Shown: in pieces, positions 1 to 9,274 of the stretch
Layout of the letters: each line of letters begins with the position of its first letter
Position numbering within the stretch: the first letter of the stretch is position 1
Assembly (NCBI GenBank): GCA_020634625.1
Contig: JACKBJ010000007.1
Coordinates: 1-64,000, forward strand
DNA from: Caldilineae bacterium
GTDB lineage: Bacteria; Chloroflexota; Anaerolineae; Epilineales; Epilineaceae
DNA: 64,000 nucleotides
Direction: 5' to 3'
Notes under the pieces: model-generated
What the model was told of the DNA's origin: nothing
Seen by the model: the letters and a program-made list of their open reading frames with translations, nothing else
Databases searched by the model: none
Program-made: the position numbers and the translations under genes

Positions 1-516
1 ACGTTTCTGCTATGCGTGGTGCTTGGGATGTTCGCCTTGCGCCAACACGAGGACGCCCCTGTCGCACAGAAGGCAGCCGTCTCGCAGCCGAGATACGGTG
101 TCATCCTCACAGCTGACGATGCCGTGGAGCGGTCGCTTGACTTCTTTCCGTCTGAATTCAGTGCGGGCTCCGTGACGGTGCGGAAGGTGTCGTTCGAATC
201 GGTCCGAATCTGGAACGACAGTATCGCTTCAGGTTGGGATGACGCATCGCCGGCCTGGATCGTGGCGATCCGCGGCACAGGACTTGCGGTCTCGAATCTC
301 ATCAGGGTGGCCGGAATTGAATCAAACGATGCTCGGCCTGCCATTGCCGGATATTGGGTGTGGGATGCCAACAGTGGGGCTCTCGCTGCGGGTGGAGCGT
401 TGGTGTCGGAGGACGATCTCACGCGATTGACCCAGATGGACGATGAGCGCATTCCCATCCGTCAAGCCACCGAGGCCCCGCACGTTCCTACGACTGATCC
501 GTCTACGATTCCGTAG
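1..516 (+). CDS. Exported protein of unknown function, 5'-truncated by the window edge
   Basis: The frame is open from base 1 and ends at TAG 514-516, so the true start lies before the window. The first visible residues (TFLLCVVLGMFALRQ) are hydrophobic and look like the end of a signal peptide or membrane anchor. The remaining ~150 residues are soluble and acidic, with no motif I recognise. The tail is Pro/Thr-rich (HVPTTDPSTIP). Codon use is visibly less GC-biased at third positions than in the next genes, which may indicate different ancestry. I cannot assign a function. A GTG at 16 could serve as a start but would cut into the hydrophobic stretch. Confidence 0.6.
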   Translation, partial: TFLLCVVLGMFALRQHEDAPVAQKAAVSQPRYGVILTADDAVERSLDFFPSEFSAGSVTVRKVSFESVRIWNDSIASGWDDASPAWIVAIRGTGLAVSNLIRVAGIESNDARPAIAGYWVWDANSGALAAGGALVSEDDLTRLTQMDDERIPIRQATEAPHVPTTDPSTIP

Positions 517-642
517 ACGATGCTCGATTGGGAGCGGTTCGTAGAAGTCCGGAATCCAACCTCCGTTTCAAGTGGTCACGTTTGAGCTCCGACCACGCAA
601 CCCCTCGCGCGCGATCTCGCCGACACCGACAAGGAGGCAGCC

Positions 643-2019
643 ATGTCGAGGCATCCGAGCGGCCGGCATCGACGTGCCGAGGCGGTCGCGCCGGATCCGA
701 TCGCGCGGGCATCGCGGCAGGGCCGGCTCGCCCCGCTGGCCCCGCTGGCCCCGCTGGCTCTGCTGACCTGGCTCGCACTGGCCTTGGCCATGTCGGGCGC
801 GATCGCGACGACGCGCGCTCCGCTCCGGGCCCAGGCGCAGCCCTGGGTGCTGATGGGCCACGACAACCTGCGCTCGGAGATCCTGCGTCTGGACACTCGA
901 ACCGGCGCCGCCAGCGTCGTCGGCGCGACCGGCTGGAGCTCGCGCGGCTCGGGCATGGACATGGCGCCGGCCAGGCTCGAGACCGTCACCGGCCGGCTCG
1001 AGGCCGGCGCGCTGATGGGCCTCATCTTCGACACGGCCATCAGCGCCGACTACCTGTCGCGGGTGGACCTGCCCAGCGGCATGGCCGAGAAGCGCACGCT
1101 GGTCCAGGGCGTCCTGCCCCAGCGCGGTCTGGCCTTCGGGGGCGCGGAGCCGAAGCTCTACGTCGTCGACCACGATCGGACGCTGCGCGTGCTCGACCCG
1201 CTCAGCGGCCGGCTCGCCCTCGTCGGCCCGCTGCGAGACGACGCGGGCCGAGCCTACCTGGGCGACAACCTGACCTGGGAGCCCCGCGCCGACCGGCTGA
1301 TCTCGCTCCTGGCCGACGACCGCTTCGCCTACGAGACCCTGGCCTTGATCGATCCGGCCAGCGCTCGGGTCCAGCCGCTGACCACCTTCGTGGACCGCTT
1401 CTCGGTCTGCTCGCTGGCGCGCAACCCGGTGGCCGTGCCCGGGCCGGGCGGGCGCGACTTCGCCGCCGGCAGCCTCTTCTTCGTCGATGGCCGCAGCGCG
1501 CACCTGATGGCGATCGAGCTCGACCCGGTCGCCGGTCGCGTCGACGGCCTGGTCGACATCGGCCCGGTGGGCCCCGAGAGCTCGGGCTCGGTCTGCGGAT
1601 CGGCCTTCGTCAGCCTCGCCCCGCTCGTCCCGACGCCGACACCGGAACCGACGGCGACCGCGACGGAGACCCGCACCGCGACGCTGACCGCGACGGCCAC
1701 CCGCGCTGCGACGCCGATCCCGAGCCCTCCGAGCGCCACCCCCAACGACCCGATGACGCCGACCGCGACCGCCTCGGCCACGCCCGATGGCGAGACCGGC
1801 CGTTGCGTCTGCCCCCGGGTCCTGGCGCGCGTCCCGGCGGCCGTGATCCACGACGCGATGGCCAACCCGGCGAGCTACAAGGGCTGGCGGGTGCCGCTCA
1901 ACCCAAGCCTGCCACCGGGGCCGGCGAACCCCCTGCGAGCCTGCCTGAGCATGGCGCATCCCAACCTCGACTACCATCCGTTGTGGAACAAGCCCGAATG
2001 GCACGTCGGCTGTCCCTGA
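643..2019 (+). CDS. Secreted beta-propeller-like protein with PT-rich linker and Cys-containing C-terminal module
   Basis: 458 aa. The ATG at 643 has a strong Shine-Dalgarno site (AAGGAGG, 629-635). An Arg-rich n-region and a long Leu/Ala core (about residues 30-60, to RAQAQ) form a signal peptide. Residues ~65-330 repeat short strand-turn units such as 'LRLDTRTG', 'LYVVDHDRTLRVLDPLSG' and 'TLALIDPASARV', typical of WD40/YVTN-like propellers; no catalytic motif is visible. A Pro/Thr/Ala linker (~335-390) leads to a ~70-residue C-terminal module with four cysteines (CVCP, RACL, VGC), probably disulfide-bonded. The gene stands alone. The secreted-propeller call is good; the substrate is unknown. 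Confidence 0.75.
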   Translation: MSRHPSGRHRRAEAVAPDPIARASRQGRLAPLAPLAPLALLTWLALALAMSGAIATTRAPLRAQAQPWVLMGHDNLRSEILRLDTRTGAASVVGATGWSSRGSGMDMAPARLETVTGRLEAGALMGLIFDTAISADYLSRVDLPSGMAEKRTLVQGVLPQRGLAFGGAEPKLYVVDHDRTLRVLDPLSGRLALVGPLRDDAGRAYLGDNLTWEPRADRLISLLADDRFAYETLALIDPASARVQPLTTFVDRFSVCSLARNPVAVPGPGGRDFAAGSLFFVDGRSAHLMAIELDPVAGRVDGLVDIGPVGPESSGSVCGSAFVSLAPLVPTPTPEPTATATETRTATLTATATRAATPIPSPPSATPNDPMTPTATASATPDGETGRCVCPRVLARVPAAVIHDAMANPASYKGWRVPLNPSLPPGPANPLRACLSMAHPNLDYHPLWNKPEWHVGCP

Positions 2020-2247
2020 GTCGCTCGAACGCCACCGGACCGGGTTTGGCCGGTCTCCCGCAAGCCCCGGCGCGGCCATGCCAGCGCCAGGCGGCGGCAT
2101 GGGCTATCCTATCGCGTCGGGCCGCCGACCTCCCGGGCGCCTCGGCGCCGAAGGCGGGCTCGCAGGCGCCCCGCCGCGAGCCCTTTCCGGACGCGCCGCG
2201 ACGCCGCGAAGGGCTTTGCCCGGATCCACGAGCGATGGCCGTCGCCC

Positions 2248-2335
2248 TCGCTAGCGATGCTCGGCCGAGTCGCTAGCGACATCGGGTCGAGTCGCTAGCG
2301 ACAGCCGGACCAGCCGCTAGCGATGTCGAGCGCCA
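2248..2335 (+). repeat. Four palindromes TCGCTAGCGA at exact 22-bp spacing (iteron/operator-like)
   Basis: TCGCTAGCGA occurs at 2248-2257, 2270-2279 and 2292-2301, and with one mismatch (CCGCTAGCGA) at 2314-2323. The period is exactly 22 bp, and the first three units end in AG before the next palindrome; the 10-bp spacers otherwise differ. The array lies in a gene-free stretch (2020-2518), about 195 bp before the rph start. Two-helical-turn phasing of a perfect 10-bp dyad suggests cooperative binding of a dimeric regulator on one DNA face, but a small minisatellite is possible. I see no gene in the rest of this gap. Confidence 0.75.
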
Positions 2336-2518
2336 TCCACACGGGATCCGCGCTTCGGGCGTCAGCGGGCCGGCGAGCCGGCCCGGATCGCGGTCGCAGG
2401 AACGATCCGCACGAACGATCCGTCGCCTGTCGCGTTTCCACCGGCTGCGCTCGCCCGTCGCCCGGCGATCGGCCGGCAGCGCGGCGCCGCTCGCCAGGCT
2501 CGAGGGAGGGATTCACCG

Positions 2519-5167
2519 TTGCAGACCTACGTGCTGAGGCTAGAGGACATCGATCCGGCCCGGATCGACCAGGTCGGCGGCAAGGCCGCCAGCCTGGCGG
2601 CGCTGACCCGGATCGACGGCGTCCGCGTGCCGGACGGCTTCTGCGTGACCACGGCGGCCTTCGCGGAGGCCCTGGCGGCCAGGCCGGCGATCGGCGCGGC
2701 GCTCGAGCGCCTGGCGGCCCTGGAGCCGGCCGACCGCGAGGGGATCCGCGCCGCCGGCGCGGCGCTCCGCGATCGGATCGCGGGCGGCCCGATCCCGGAC
2801 GCGCCGCGGGCGGCGATCCTGGCCATGCTCGACCGGCTGGGCCCGGGCGAGGCCTACGCGGTCCGGTCGAGCGCGACCGCGGAGGACCTGCCGGCGGCCG
2901 CCTTCGCCGGCCAGCAGGACTCCTTTCTGAACGTGGTCGGCGCGCCGGCGATCCTGGAGCGCATCCGAGCCTGCTGGGCCTCGCTCTTCAGCGAGCGGGC
3001 GCTGGCCTACCGCCTGCGCCAGGGCATCGACCCGCGCCGGGTGGCGATGGCGGTGGTGGTGCAGCGGCTGGTCGCGGCGGAGGCGGCCGGTACCCTGTTC
3101 ACGGCCGATCCGCTCAACGGCAACCGGAAGCTGAGCTCGATCGAAGCCGGCTACGGGCTGGGCGAGGCCATGCTGTCCGGCCAGGCGCCGGCGGATCGCT
3201 ACCGGCTGCGCGAGGGTCGGATCGTGGAGCGGTCGATCGCCCGCAAGGCGCTGGCGACGCGGGCCCGCGCGGGCGGCGGCACGGCGCAGGTCGCGCTGGC
3301 GCCGGAGCGGCGCGACCGGGCCGTGCTGAGCGACGCGCAGGTCCTGCGGCTCGAGCGTCTGGGCCGGCGCATCGAAGCGCAGCTCGGCCGGCCCCAGGAC
3401 ATCGAATGGTGCCTGGCGGACGACGCGATCCACGTCGTCCAGAGCCGGCCGATCACGACCCTCTACCCCATCCCCGACGCCGGCGCCGAGGGCAACCGCG
3501 TCTTCATCTCGGTCGGCCACCAGCAGATGATGACCGACGCCATGAAGCCCCTGGGGCTGTCCCTGTTCCAGCTGACGGCCGGCCGCCCGATGTACGAGGC
3601 GGGCGGGCGCCTCTTCGTCGACCCCACGCCCGAGCTCTCGGCGCCCGCCAGCCGCGCGGCCATGCTGGCGCTCATGGGCCGCTCCGACCCGCTGATCCAG
3701 GACGCCATCGCCACCGTCCTGGCGCGGGAGGGCTTCATCCCGACCGCGACGGCCGAGGCGCCGGCCCCGCATCCGGCATCCGGCGGGTCGATCGGGGCGC
3801 CGGCGCCCATCGACGACGACCCCGCCATCGTGGTCGACCTGATCCAGGGCAGCCAGGCCGCGATCGAGGCCACGCGGACCCGCCTCGAGCCGCTGTCCGG
3901 GGTGGCGCTGCTGGACGCCATCCTGGAGGACGTCCAGGTGCTGCGGCAGGGCATCTCCGAGCCGCGCAACGTCAGCGCCGTCATGGCCGGCATCAACGCC
4001 GCGGCCTGGATCAACGCGCACATGCGCGACTGGCTGGGCGAGACGAACGCCGCCGACGCGCTCTCGCAGGCCGCGCCGAACAACATCAGCGCCCGGATGG
4101 GGCTGGACCTGCTGGACGTGGCGGATGCGATCCGGCCGCACCCGGAGGTGGTGGCCTACCTGCGCCGGGCCGAGGACGCCGGCTTCTGGGAGGGCCTCAC
4201 CCGCCCGGCCGGCGGGTCGGCGGCCGGCGCCGCCCTGCGGGCCTTCCTCGACCGCTACGGCATGCGCTGCCCCGGCGAGATCGACGTGACCCGGCCGCGC
4301 TGGAGCGAGCGCCCGACCCTGCTCGTCCCCACCCTCCTGGGCCACGTCGAGGGCTTCGAGCCGGGGGCCGCGGCCCGCAGGCAGGCGCAGGGCCTGCGGG
4401 CGGCCGAGGCGAAGGCGGAGTCGCTGCTGGCACGCCTACGGGCGCTGCCGGAGGGGGCCGAGAAGGCCGACGCGGCCGGGGTGATGATCCACCGGCTCCG
4501 GACCTTCATCGGCTACCGCGAGTACCCCAAGTACGCCATCGTCTGCCGCTACTTCGTCTACCGGCAGGCCCTGCTGGCCGAGGCCGAGCGGCTCCGGCGC
4601 GCCGGGATCCTCGCCGAGCGCTCGGACATCGACTACCTGACGCTCCCGGAGCTGCGCGAGCTCGTCCGCACCGGCGCGCTGGACGCGGACCAGATTCGCC
4701 AACGCCGGGCGGCGCACGCGGCCAACCGCAAGCTTCGGCCGCCGCGGGTCATCACCTCCGAGGGCGAGGTCGTCGAAGGGGCCTATCGGCGCGCCGACCT
4801 GCCCGCCGGCGCCCTGGCCGGCCTGGCGGTCTCGGCCGGCCGGGTCGAGGGCCGGGCCCGCGTGCTGCACGACATGTCCGAGGCGGAGCTGTCGGCGGGA
4901 GACATCCTGGTCACGCCCTTCACCGACCCCAGCTGGACCCCGGTGTTCGTGACCGTCGCCGGCCTGGTGACCGAGGTCGGCGGGCTGATGACCCATGGCG
5001 CCGTGGTCGCCCGGGAGTACGGCCTGCCGGCGGTGGTCGGCGTGGAGCGCGCGACCGAACGGATCCGGGACGGGCAGTGGATCCGGGTGGACGGCAGCGC
5101 GGGCTACGTCGAGCTGCTGGCCGAGCGGCCGCCGCGGGCCGACGCGCCGGACGACGATCCGTCCTGA
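2519..5167 (+). CDS. rph: Rifampicin phosphotransferase (PEP-synthase-like antibiotic dikinase)
   Basis: 882 aa, the usual Rph length. This family transfers the beta-phosphate of ATP to the ansa-chain hydroxyl of rifamycins, giving AMP and phosphate. The start is TTG at 2519, supported by GAGGGAGG at 2502-2509. The order is an N-terminal PPDK-type ATP-grasp domain (1 to ~320: 'VGGKAASLAAL', 'VPDGFCV', 'AVRSSATAEDLP', 'IEWCLADDAIHVVQSRPI'), a drug-binding domain (~330-750, with the family signature 'VGHQQMMTDAMKPLGL'), and a swivelling phosphohistidine domain (~780-870). The last holds 'GGLMTHGAVVAREYGLPAV' with the expected catalytic His826. A 22-bp palindrome array lies upstream and could regulate it. 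A related PEP-utilising enzyme with another drug or substrate is possible. Confidence 0.88.
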   Translation: MQTYVLRLEDIDPARIDQVGGKAASLAALTRIDGVRVPDGFCVTTAAFAEALAARPAIGAALERLAALEPADREGIRAAGAALRDRIAGGPIPDAPRAAILAMLDRLGPGEAYAVRSSATAEDLPAAAFAGQQDSFLNVVGAPAILERIRACWASLFSERALAYRLRQGIDPRRVAMAVVVQRLVAAEAAGTLFTADPLNGNRKLSSIEAGYGLGEAMLSGQAPADRYRLREGRIVERSIARKALATRARAGGGTAQVALAPERRDRAVLSDAQVLRLERLGRRIEAQLGRPQDIEWCLADDAIHVVQSRPITTLYPIPDAGAEGNRVFISVGHQQMMTDAMKPLGLSLFQLTAGRPMYEAGGRLFVDPTPELSAPASRAAMLALMGRSDPLIQDAIATVLAREGFIPTATAEAPAPHPASGGSIGAPAPIDDDPAIVVDLIQGSQAAIEATRTRLEPLSGVALLDAILEDVQVLRQGISEPRNVSAVMAGINAAAWINAHMRDWLGETNAADALSQAAPNNISARMGLDLLDVADAIRPHPEVVAYLRRAEDAGFWEGLTRPAGGSAAGAALRAFLDRYGMRCPGEIDVTRPRWSERPTLLVPTLLGHVEGFEPGAAARRQAQGLRAAEAKAESLLARLRALPEGAEKADAAGVMIHRLRTFIGYREYPKYAIVCRYFVYRQALLAEAERLRRAGILAERSDIDYLTLPELRELVRTGALDADQIRQRRAAHAANRKLRPPRVITSEGEVVEGAYRRADLPAGALAGLAVSAGRVEGRARVLHDMSEAELSAGDILVTPFTDPSWTPVFVTVAGLVTEVGGLMTHGAVVAREYGLPAVVGVERATERIRDGQWIRVDGSAGYVELLAERPPRADAPDDDPS

Positions 5168-5240
5168 CGGTCGGCCCGCGGCGACCGATGGACTCGGGTC
5201 CGGCTTCAGACGAGCCTTGCCCAGGGTCCTAGGCGCCGGT

Positions 5241-7625
5241 TCATCCGTTCGGGCTCACCCGCACCGCCACCTGGCAGGTCGACGTGTTGCCGGCCCGGTC
5301 CCAAGCCCGGTAGCCGAGGGTGTAGCGCCGACCGTTGCCGGTGCCGGCGCGCTCGGCGCGCAGCCAGCCGGCCGTGTCGGCGGCGCCGAGCTCGAAGCCC
5401 TGGATGTCGTCGGGCGTGTCGCCGTCGCCGGTGCCGTCGTCCGGCTCGTTGCTGCTGGCGGCCTCGAGGCCGAAGCCGGCCGGGCCCGAGCCGAGGTCCG
5501 TCACCACGACGCTGGCGGACACGGCCGCCAGCTTGTGGTTGGGCGGCCATAGCCGCTCGGGCGCCACGCCGCAGGCCAGCGTCGGCGGCGTCGTGTCGAT
5601 CTTGATGGTGATCGACCGCGTCGGCTCCAGGTTGCCCACGTGGTCGGCCGAGCGGAAGGCCAGGAGGTTGCCGTCGCTCTCGGCCGCGATCTCGACCGGG
5701 GCGGTGTAGAGCGTCCAGTCGCCGGCGCCCAGCCGGTACTCGGTGTAGGCCACCCCCGAGCCGCCAGCGTCGGTGGCGCTCAGGGACACCGCGACCGACG
5801 AGGTGTACCAGCCGTTCTGACCCAGGCTGCCGGCGAGCGTCGCGGTCGTGGTCGGGGGCTGGGTGTCGCGCGAGACGACCGGCTCGACCGGGCTCTCCAG
5901 CGGCGCGTCCCGGTCGCCGTCGCCCACGTCGCCGATGGCGCCGCCGAGGAACACCAGGTTCGACCAGTCGTCGAAGTCCCGCAGCTGGGCGTCGATGTGC
6001 GCGCTGCCGTTGGCGTCCCAGCTGATGATCCCGTCGGTCGTGTCGCCGTCGCAGTTCCAGGCGAAGGGCTGGTCGGCGCGGTTGGTCCACTGGCTGTTAT
6101 AGTCCTGGGGGCTGCTGCCGGCGATGGGGCAGCGGGTGGCCGTGCCGAAGCGCGAGAAGGCGGCCCCCAAGCCCACCGCCTCGTCGAGCGCGCCCTCGTT
6201 CACGCCGCCAAGGGTCCCGTGCGAGTAGTCCACCACACCCGGCGCGAGGACCCCGGCGGTGGTGACGGCCAGCCCGCCCAGCTGGAAGTAGTAGTTCATG
6301 ATGCTGGGGTAGTTGGGCTTGAAGTTGACGTTCTCGTCGCCGCCGTGGAACAGGCCCAGGTTGTGGCCGAACTCGTGCATCAGCGTGCCGGCCTGCTGCT
6401 GCGTGGTGCCGGTCCCGCCCACGAAGCCGCCCAGGGTGATCAGGAAGTCGCTGGCGCCGTCGCCGAAGCCGGCGCCCACGCTGTTGCGCGAGATGCCGCT
6501 GGACGTGTTCTGCGGCTGGAGCATGCCGTCGCCGTCCAGGCCCGGCGGCTCCTGGAAGAAGGCCGCGATGGCGTAGTGGAAGATAGGCGAGCGGCCCGTC
6601 GGGTGGAAGCTGGCGACCTTGATGGCCTGGAACTGGGCCCAGTTGTAGGGGTTGTCGCCGCCGCCCGTGCCCAGGTTCTGCTGCCAGGGCAGCGCCTGGG
6701 CCCGGCTGAGCGATCCCCAGGTCGTTCCGGAGCCGACGTCGAGCGTGCTGCCGGGCCCCTGGTCGACGTGCAGGTTGATGCCGGTCGAGCCGGTGGGGCT
6801 GACGTAGCCCGAGCCGGCGAAGGCGGCCACCACGGTGCGGATCGCGGCGTCGGAGAGGCGCTGGTCGTGGGTCGCGTCCTGCATCCAGTCCAGGTGGATG
6901 AAGAGGTCCGGCTTGGCCGGGTCGGCCCCCATGGCCGGCAGGTCGACGAACTGGCCGTTGAAGGTCACGCCGTCGCGCTCCCAGTCGTCGGCCAGCCCGT
7001 CGCCGTCGCTGTCGGTGGACTGGTTCAGCACGTCCACCCGAAACGTGATCTCGGCGCCCTCGCCGCCCTCGAAGCCCCAGGCCTGCAGCGCCTCGCCGCA
7101 GTAGCCGTCCGGGACGCCGGTGGGCAGGTCCACCGCGCAGGGCACGTCGCCCAGGGTGACGGCGATGGCCAGCTGGCGCAGGCCGTCGGTGGGGCTGATG
7201 TCGGCATGGTCGTCGTCGCCGCGGAACAGGCCGTCCGAGTCGTAGAGGTCGACGGTGAGCGGGACGACCGTGCCGGCCGCGTAGGGGATCACGCCCGACT
7301 CGAAGCGCCAGTCGCTGGGTCGGGGGTGGTTGTCGTCGTTGATCTTGGTCCCGACCTGCTCGGCCCCGCCGTCGACGGTGACGACCGGGTAGAAGTCGGC
7401 ATCGCCGCAGCCGATGCCCGCCGTCTCGTCGAAGCAGTTGATGATGTCGGCGGCGTCGATGGTGAGGCGCACGACCACGGCGCTCGTGGGCTGGGCCCGC
7501 AGGCCGGGCGCCGGCCCGGCGGCCAGCAGCAGCGCCGCGGCGGCCAGCGCCGCGAGCGCGGGGGCCGGGCGATGCGACGACCCGGGACGACGAGGGACAC
7601 GCGGAGCCGACCAGCCGAGGACCAT
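5241..7625 (-). CDS. Secreted metzincin-type zinc metalloprotease with C-terminal Ig-like domains
   Basis: 794 aa. ATG at 7625 is preceded by GGAGGGG and followed by a signal peptide (residues 1-45, ...GPAPGLRAQP). An upstream in-frame ATG lacks such a site. The catalytic motif HEFGHNLGLFH spans about 417-427, with a Met-turn (SIMNYY, Met443) downstream, the metzincin arrangement. An Asp-rich 'DSDGDGLADDWE' segment precedes the catalytic domain and probably binds calcium. Residues ~590-690 form an Ig/Fn3-like repeat ('DTQPPTTTATL...DHVGNLEPTRSITIKIDTTPP') followed by a second beta domain. No propeptide cysteine switch is obvious. It likely degrades extracellular protein; specificity is unknown. 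Confidence 0.85.
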   Translation of the reverse strand: MVLGWSAPRVPRRPGSSHRPAPALAALAAAALLLAAGPAPGLRAQPTSAVVVRLTIDAADIINCFDETAGIGCGDADFYPVVTVDGGAEQVGTKINDDNHPRPSDWRFESGVIPYAAGTVVPLTVDLYDSDGLFRGDDDHADISPTDGLRQLAIAVTLGDVPCAVDLPTGVPDGYCGEALQAWGFEGGEGAEITFRVDVLNQSTDSDGDGLADDWERDGVTFNGQFVDLPAMGADPAKPDLFIHLDWMQDATHDQRLSDAAIRTVVAAFAGSGYVSPTGSTGINLHVDQGPGSTLDVGSGTTWGSLSRAQALPWQQNLGTGGGDNPYNWAQFQAIKVASFHPTGRSPIFHYAIAAFFQEPPGLDGDGMLQPQNTSSGISRNSVGAGFGDGASDFLITLGGFVGGTGTTQQQAGTLMHEFGHNLGLFHGGDENVNFKPNYPSIMNYYFQLGGLAVTTAGVLAPGVVDYSHGTLGGVNEGALDEAVGLGAAFSRFGTATRCPIAGSSPQDYNSQWTNRADQPFAWNCDGDTTDGIISWDANGSAHIDAQLRDFDDWSNLVFLGGAIGDVGDGDRDAPLESPVEPVVSRDTQPPTTTATLAGSLGQNGWYTSSVAVSLSATDAGGSGVAYTEYRLGAGDWTLYTAPVEIAAESDGNLLAFRSADHVGNLEPTRSITIKIDTTPPTLACGVAPERLWPPNHKLAAVSASVVVTDLGSGPAGFGLEAASSNEPDDGTGDGDTPDDIQGFELGAADTAGWLRAERAGTGNGRRYTLGYRAWDRAGNTSTCQVAVRVSPNG

Positions 7626-7780
7626 GGACACCCCTCCGAGCGCATGACGCGGTGAATACATCCCAACGACACACACAGGTCGGGCGCGCGGCCCGCCGCG
7701 AGCATGATACGACGAAGCAGGGCGGATTGCTACGGTCTGCCGAAGCCGCCGTCGGGCGCCCCGGCGGCGCCGCGCCCCGA

Positions 7781-9073
7781 TCAGGGCGGCTCGCCGGCTC
7801 CGTCGCGGGCGCGCGGGTCGCGGGCCCAGGCATCCACCTGGACGTAGCGCAGCACCGCGAGCAGCCAGATCGCCGCGAGCACGCCCGTCAGCCCCAGGGC
7901 GAGCAGCCAGGGCGCCGGCCGCAGCCATCCGATGAACAGCGCGGCGCCGGCGCCCGCGAGCATGGCCCGCGTGGTCGGTCGGAACACCGCCCCGAGCAGC
8001 TCGAAGTCGGCCAGGGTCCGGGCCGTCCAGGTCAGCCCGACCAGGGCGAGGGCCACCGCGCCGGCCAGCAGCCCGGCCAGCGGTCCGGGCGTCCGCGGGA
8101 CGTGTGCCTGCGCGATCAGGCCGGCAAGCCCGGCGCCGGTGGCGGCGATGGCCATGGTCACCGGCAGGTGGCTCGTCATCCAGCTGGTGAGCGGGCCGCC
8201 CGCCTGCCGCGGCAGGCGCCGACCGACGACGTCGAAGTAGATCCACCAGAGGCCGAAGCCGACACCCAGGGCGGTCAGCCCGGTGAGGATCGACGTGGCG
8301 TCGTGCGGCGCGGCGTTGAGGCCGTTCACGACGCCGACCACCCCCTCGCCCAGCACGATGATGGTGAGCAGGCCGAAGCGCTCGACGAGCGAGTCGGTGG
8401 CCCGCACCCCGGCCGCGAACTGCTCGTCGCGCCGTCGGCCCATGGCCTGCATGCCGAGGATCCAGCCGACGTCGACCAGGGCCCAGATGGCCAACCGCGG
8501 CCCGGCCGGCAGGCCGGCGCTGGCCGCCATGGCCCCGATCGAGAGCAGCATGCCCACCAGGTAGGCCCCGGTCGCGGCCATGTACTCGGGCCCGTCCTGG
8601 CGCCGGACGGTGTACCAGAGCCAGGTCATGACCGCCAGGAAGATCGCGTACACCCGGGCGAAGGCGGGCCCCGAAGCGCCGGCCGCGTCGGCGGTGAAGG
8701 TGGCGAGCTGGGCCAGGACGGCCATCTGGAGGAAGGTGAAGGCGCGCGTCCGGCCATCCTCGCGGCCATGCAGCTCGAGGTACAGCGAGCCGTTGGCCCA
8801 GGCGATCCAGATCAGCCCGAAGACGATCGCGAAGTCCAGCACCGCCCGCGGCGAGGCATGCGTGGCCAGCGGATGGGCCGCCTGCGAGATGACGACCACG
8901 TAGACCAGGTCGTAGAACAGCTCCAGGTAGCTGACGGTGCGGTCCTCGATCACCTCGCCGTGCGCGCGGGGCGGTCGCCAGAACCAGCGGCGCAGGCGGG
9001 TCAGGGTGCCGGCCGGCGGCGGGGCCGGCGGGCGCGGCGCGGCGGGGCCGCGGTCGGCGTCGGCGTTCGGCAT
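7781..9073 (-). CDS. LtrA family (low temperature requirement protein A) membrane protein
   Basis: 430 aa from ATG 9073; an ATG at 9112 would add 13 residues and neither start has a clear Shine-Dalgarno site. After a Pro/Ala-rich N-terminus come the family signature 'VSYLELFYDLVYVVVISQ' (about 45-62) and about ten to twelve hydrophobic segments, including 'LTIIVLGEGVVGVVNGLNA' near the middle, a hallmark of LtrA proteins. The family was named after a Listeria locus needed for growth in the cold; the biochemical role is not established. It is divergent from the VOC gene at 9275 and upstream of the metzincin on the same strand, with ~155 bp between them, so co-transcription is uncertain. Confidence 0.87.
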   Translation of the reverse strand: MPNADADRGPAAPRPPAPPPAGTLTRLRRWFWRPPRAHGEVIEDRTVSYLELFYDLVYVVVISQAAHPLATHASPRAVLDFAIVFGLIWIAWANGSLYLELHGREDGRTRAFTFLQMAVLAQLATFTADAAGASGPAFARVYAIFLAVMTWLWYTVRRQDGPEYMAATGAYLVGMLLSIGAMAASAGLPAGPRLAIWALVDVGWILGMQAMGRRRDEQFAAGVRATDSLVERFGLLTIIVLGEGVVGVVNGLNAAPHDATSILTGLTALGVGFGLWWIYFDVVGRRLPRQAGGPLTSWMTSHLPVTMAIAATGAGLAGLIAQAHVPRTPGPLAGLLAGAVALALVGLTWTARTLADFELLGAVFRPTTRAMLAGAGAALFIGWLRPAPWLLALGLTGVLAAIWLLAVLRYVQVDAWARDPRARDGAGEPP

Positions 9074-9274
9074 GGCGCGATTCCCAAAGGTAGACGGCGA
9101 GTGAATGCTCATTCATTGTGAACGGGCACTCGGGCCTGTCAAGGCGCGCCTGGGCCGGCATGGGGCGGGCGTCCGCGGCGCCCGTTGTCGAGAACGGGCC
9201 CGCGACCTATTCTCTAGGCCGCGACACGACCGATCCCCGATCCCCCACCCGGCCCGTCCCGGAGGAGCTGCCCG

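Noticed and set aside
2020..2518. Rifampicin-associated element upstream of rph
   Set aside because: I looked for the inverted repeat known from Actinobacteria and did not find it; only the 22-bp palindrome array is present.
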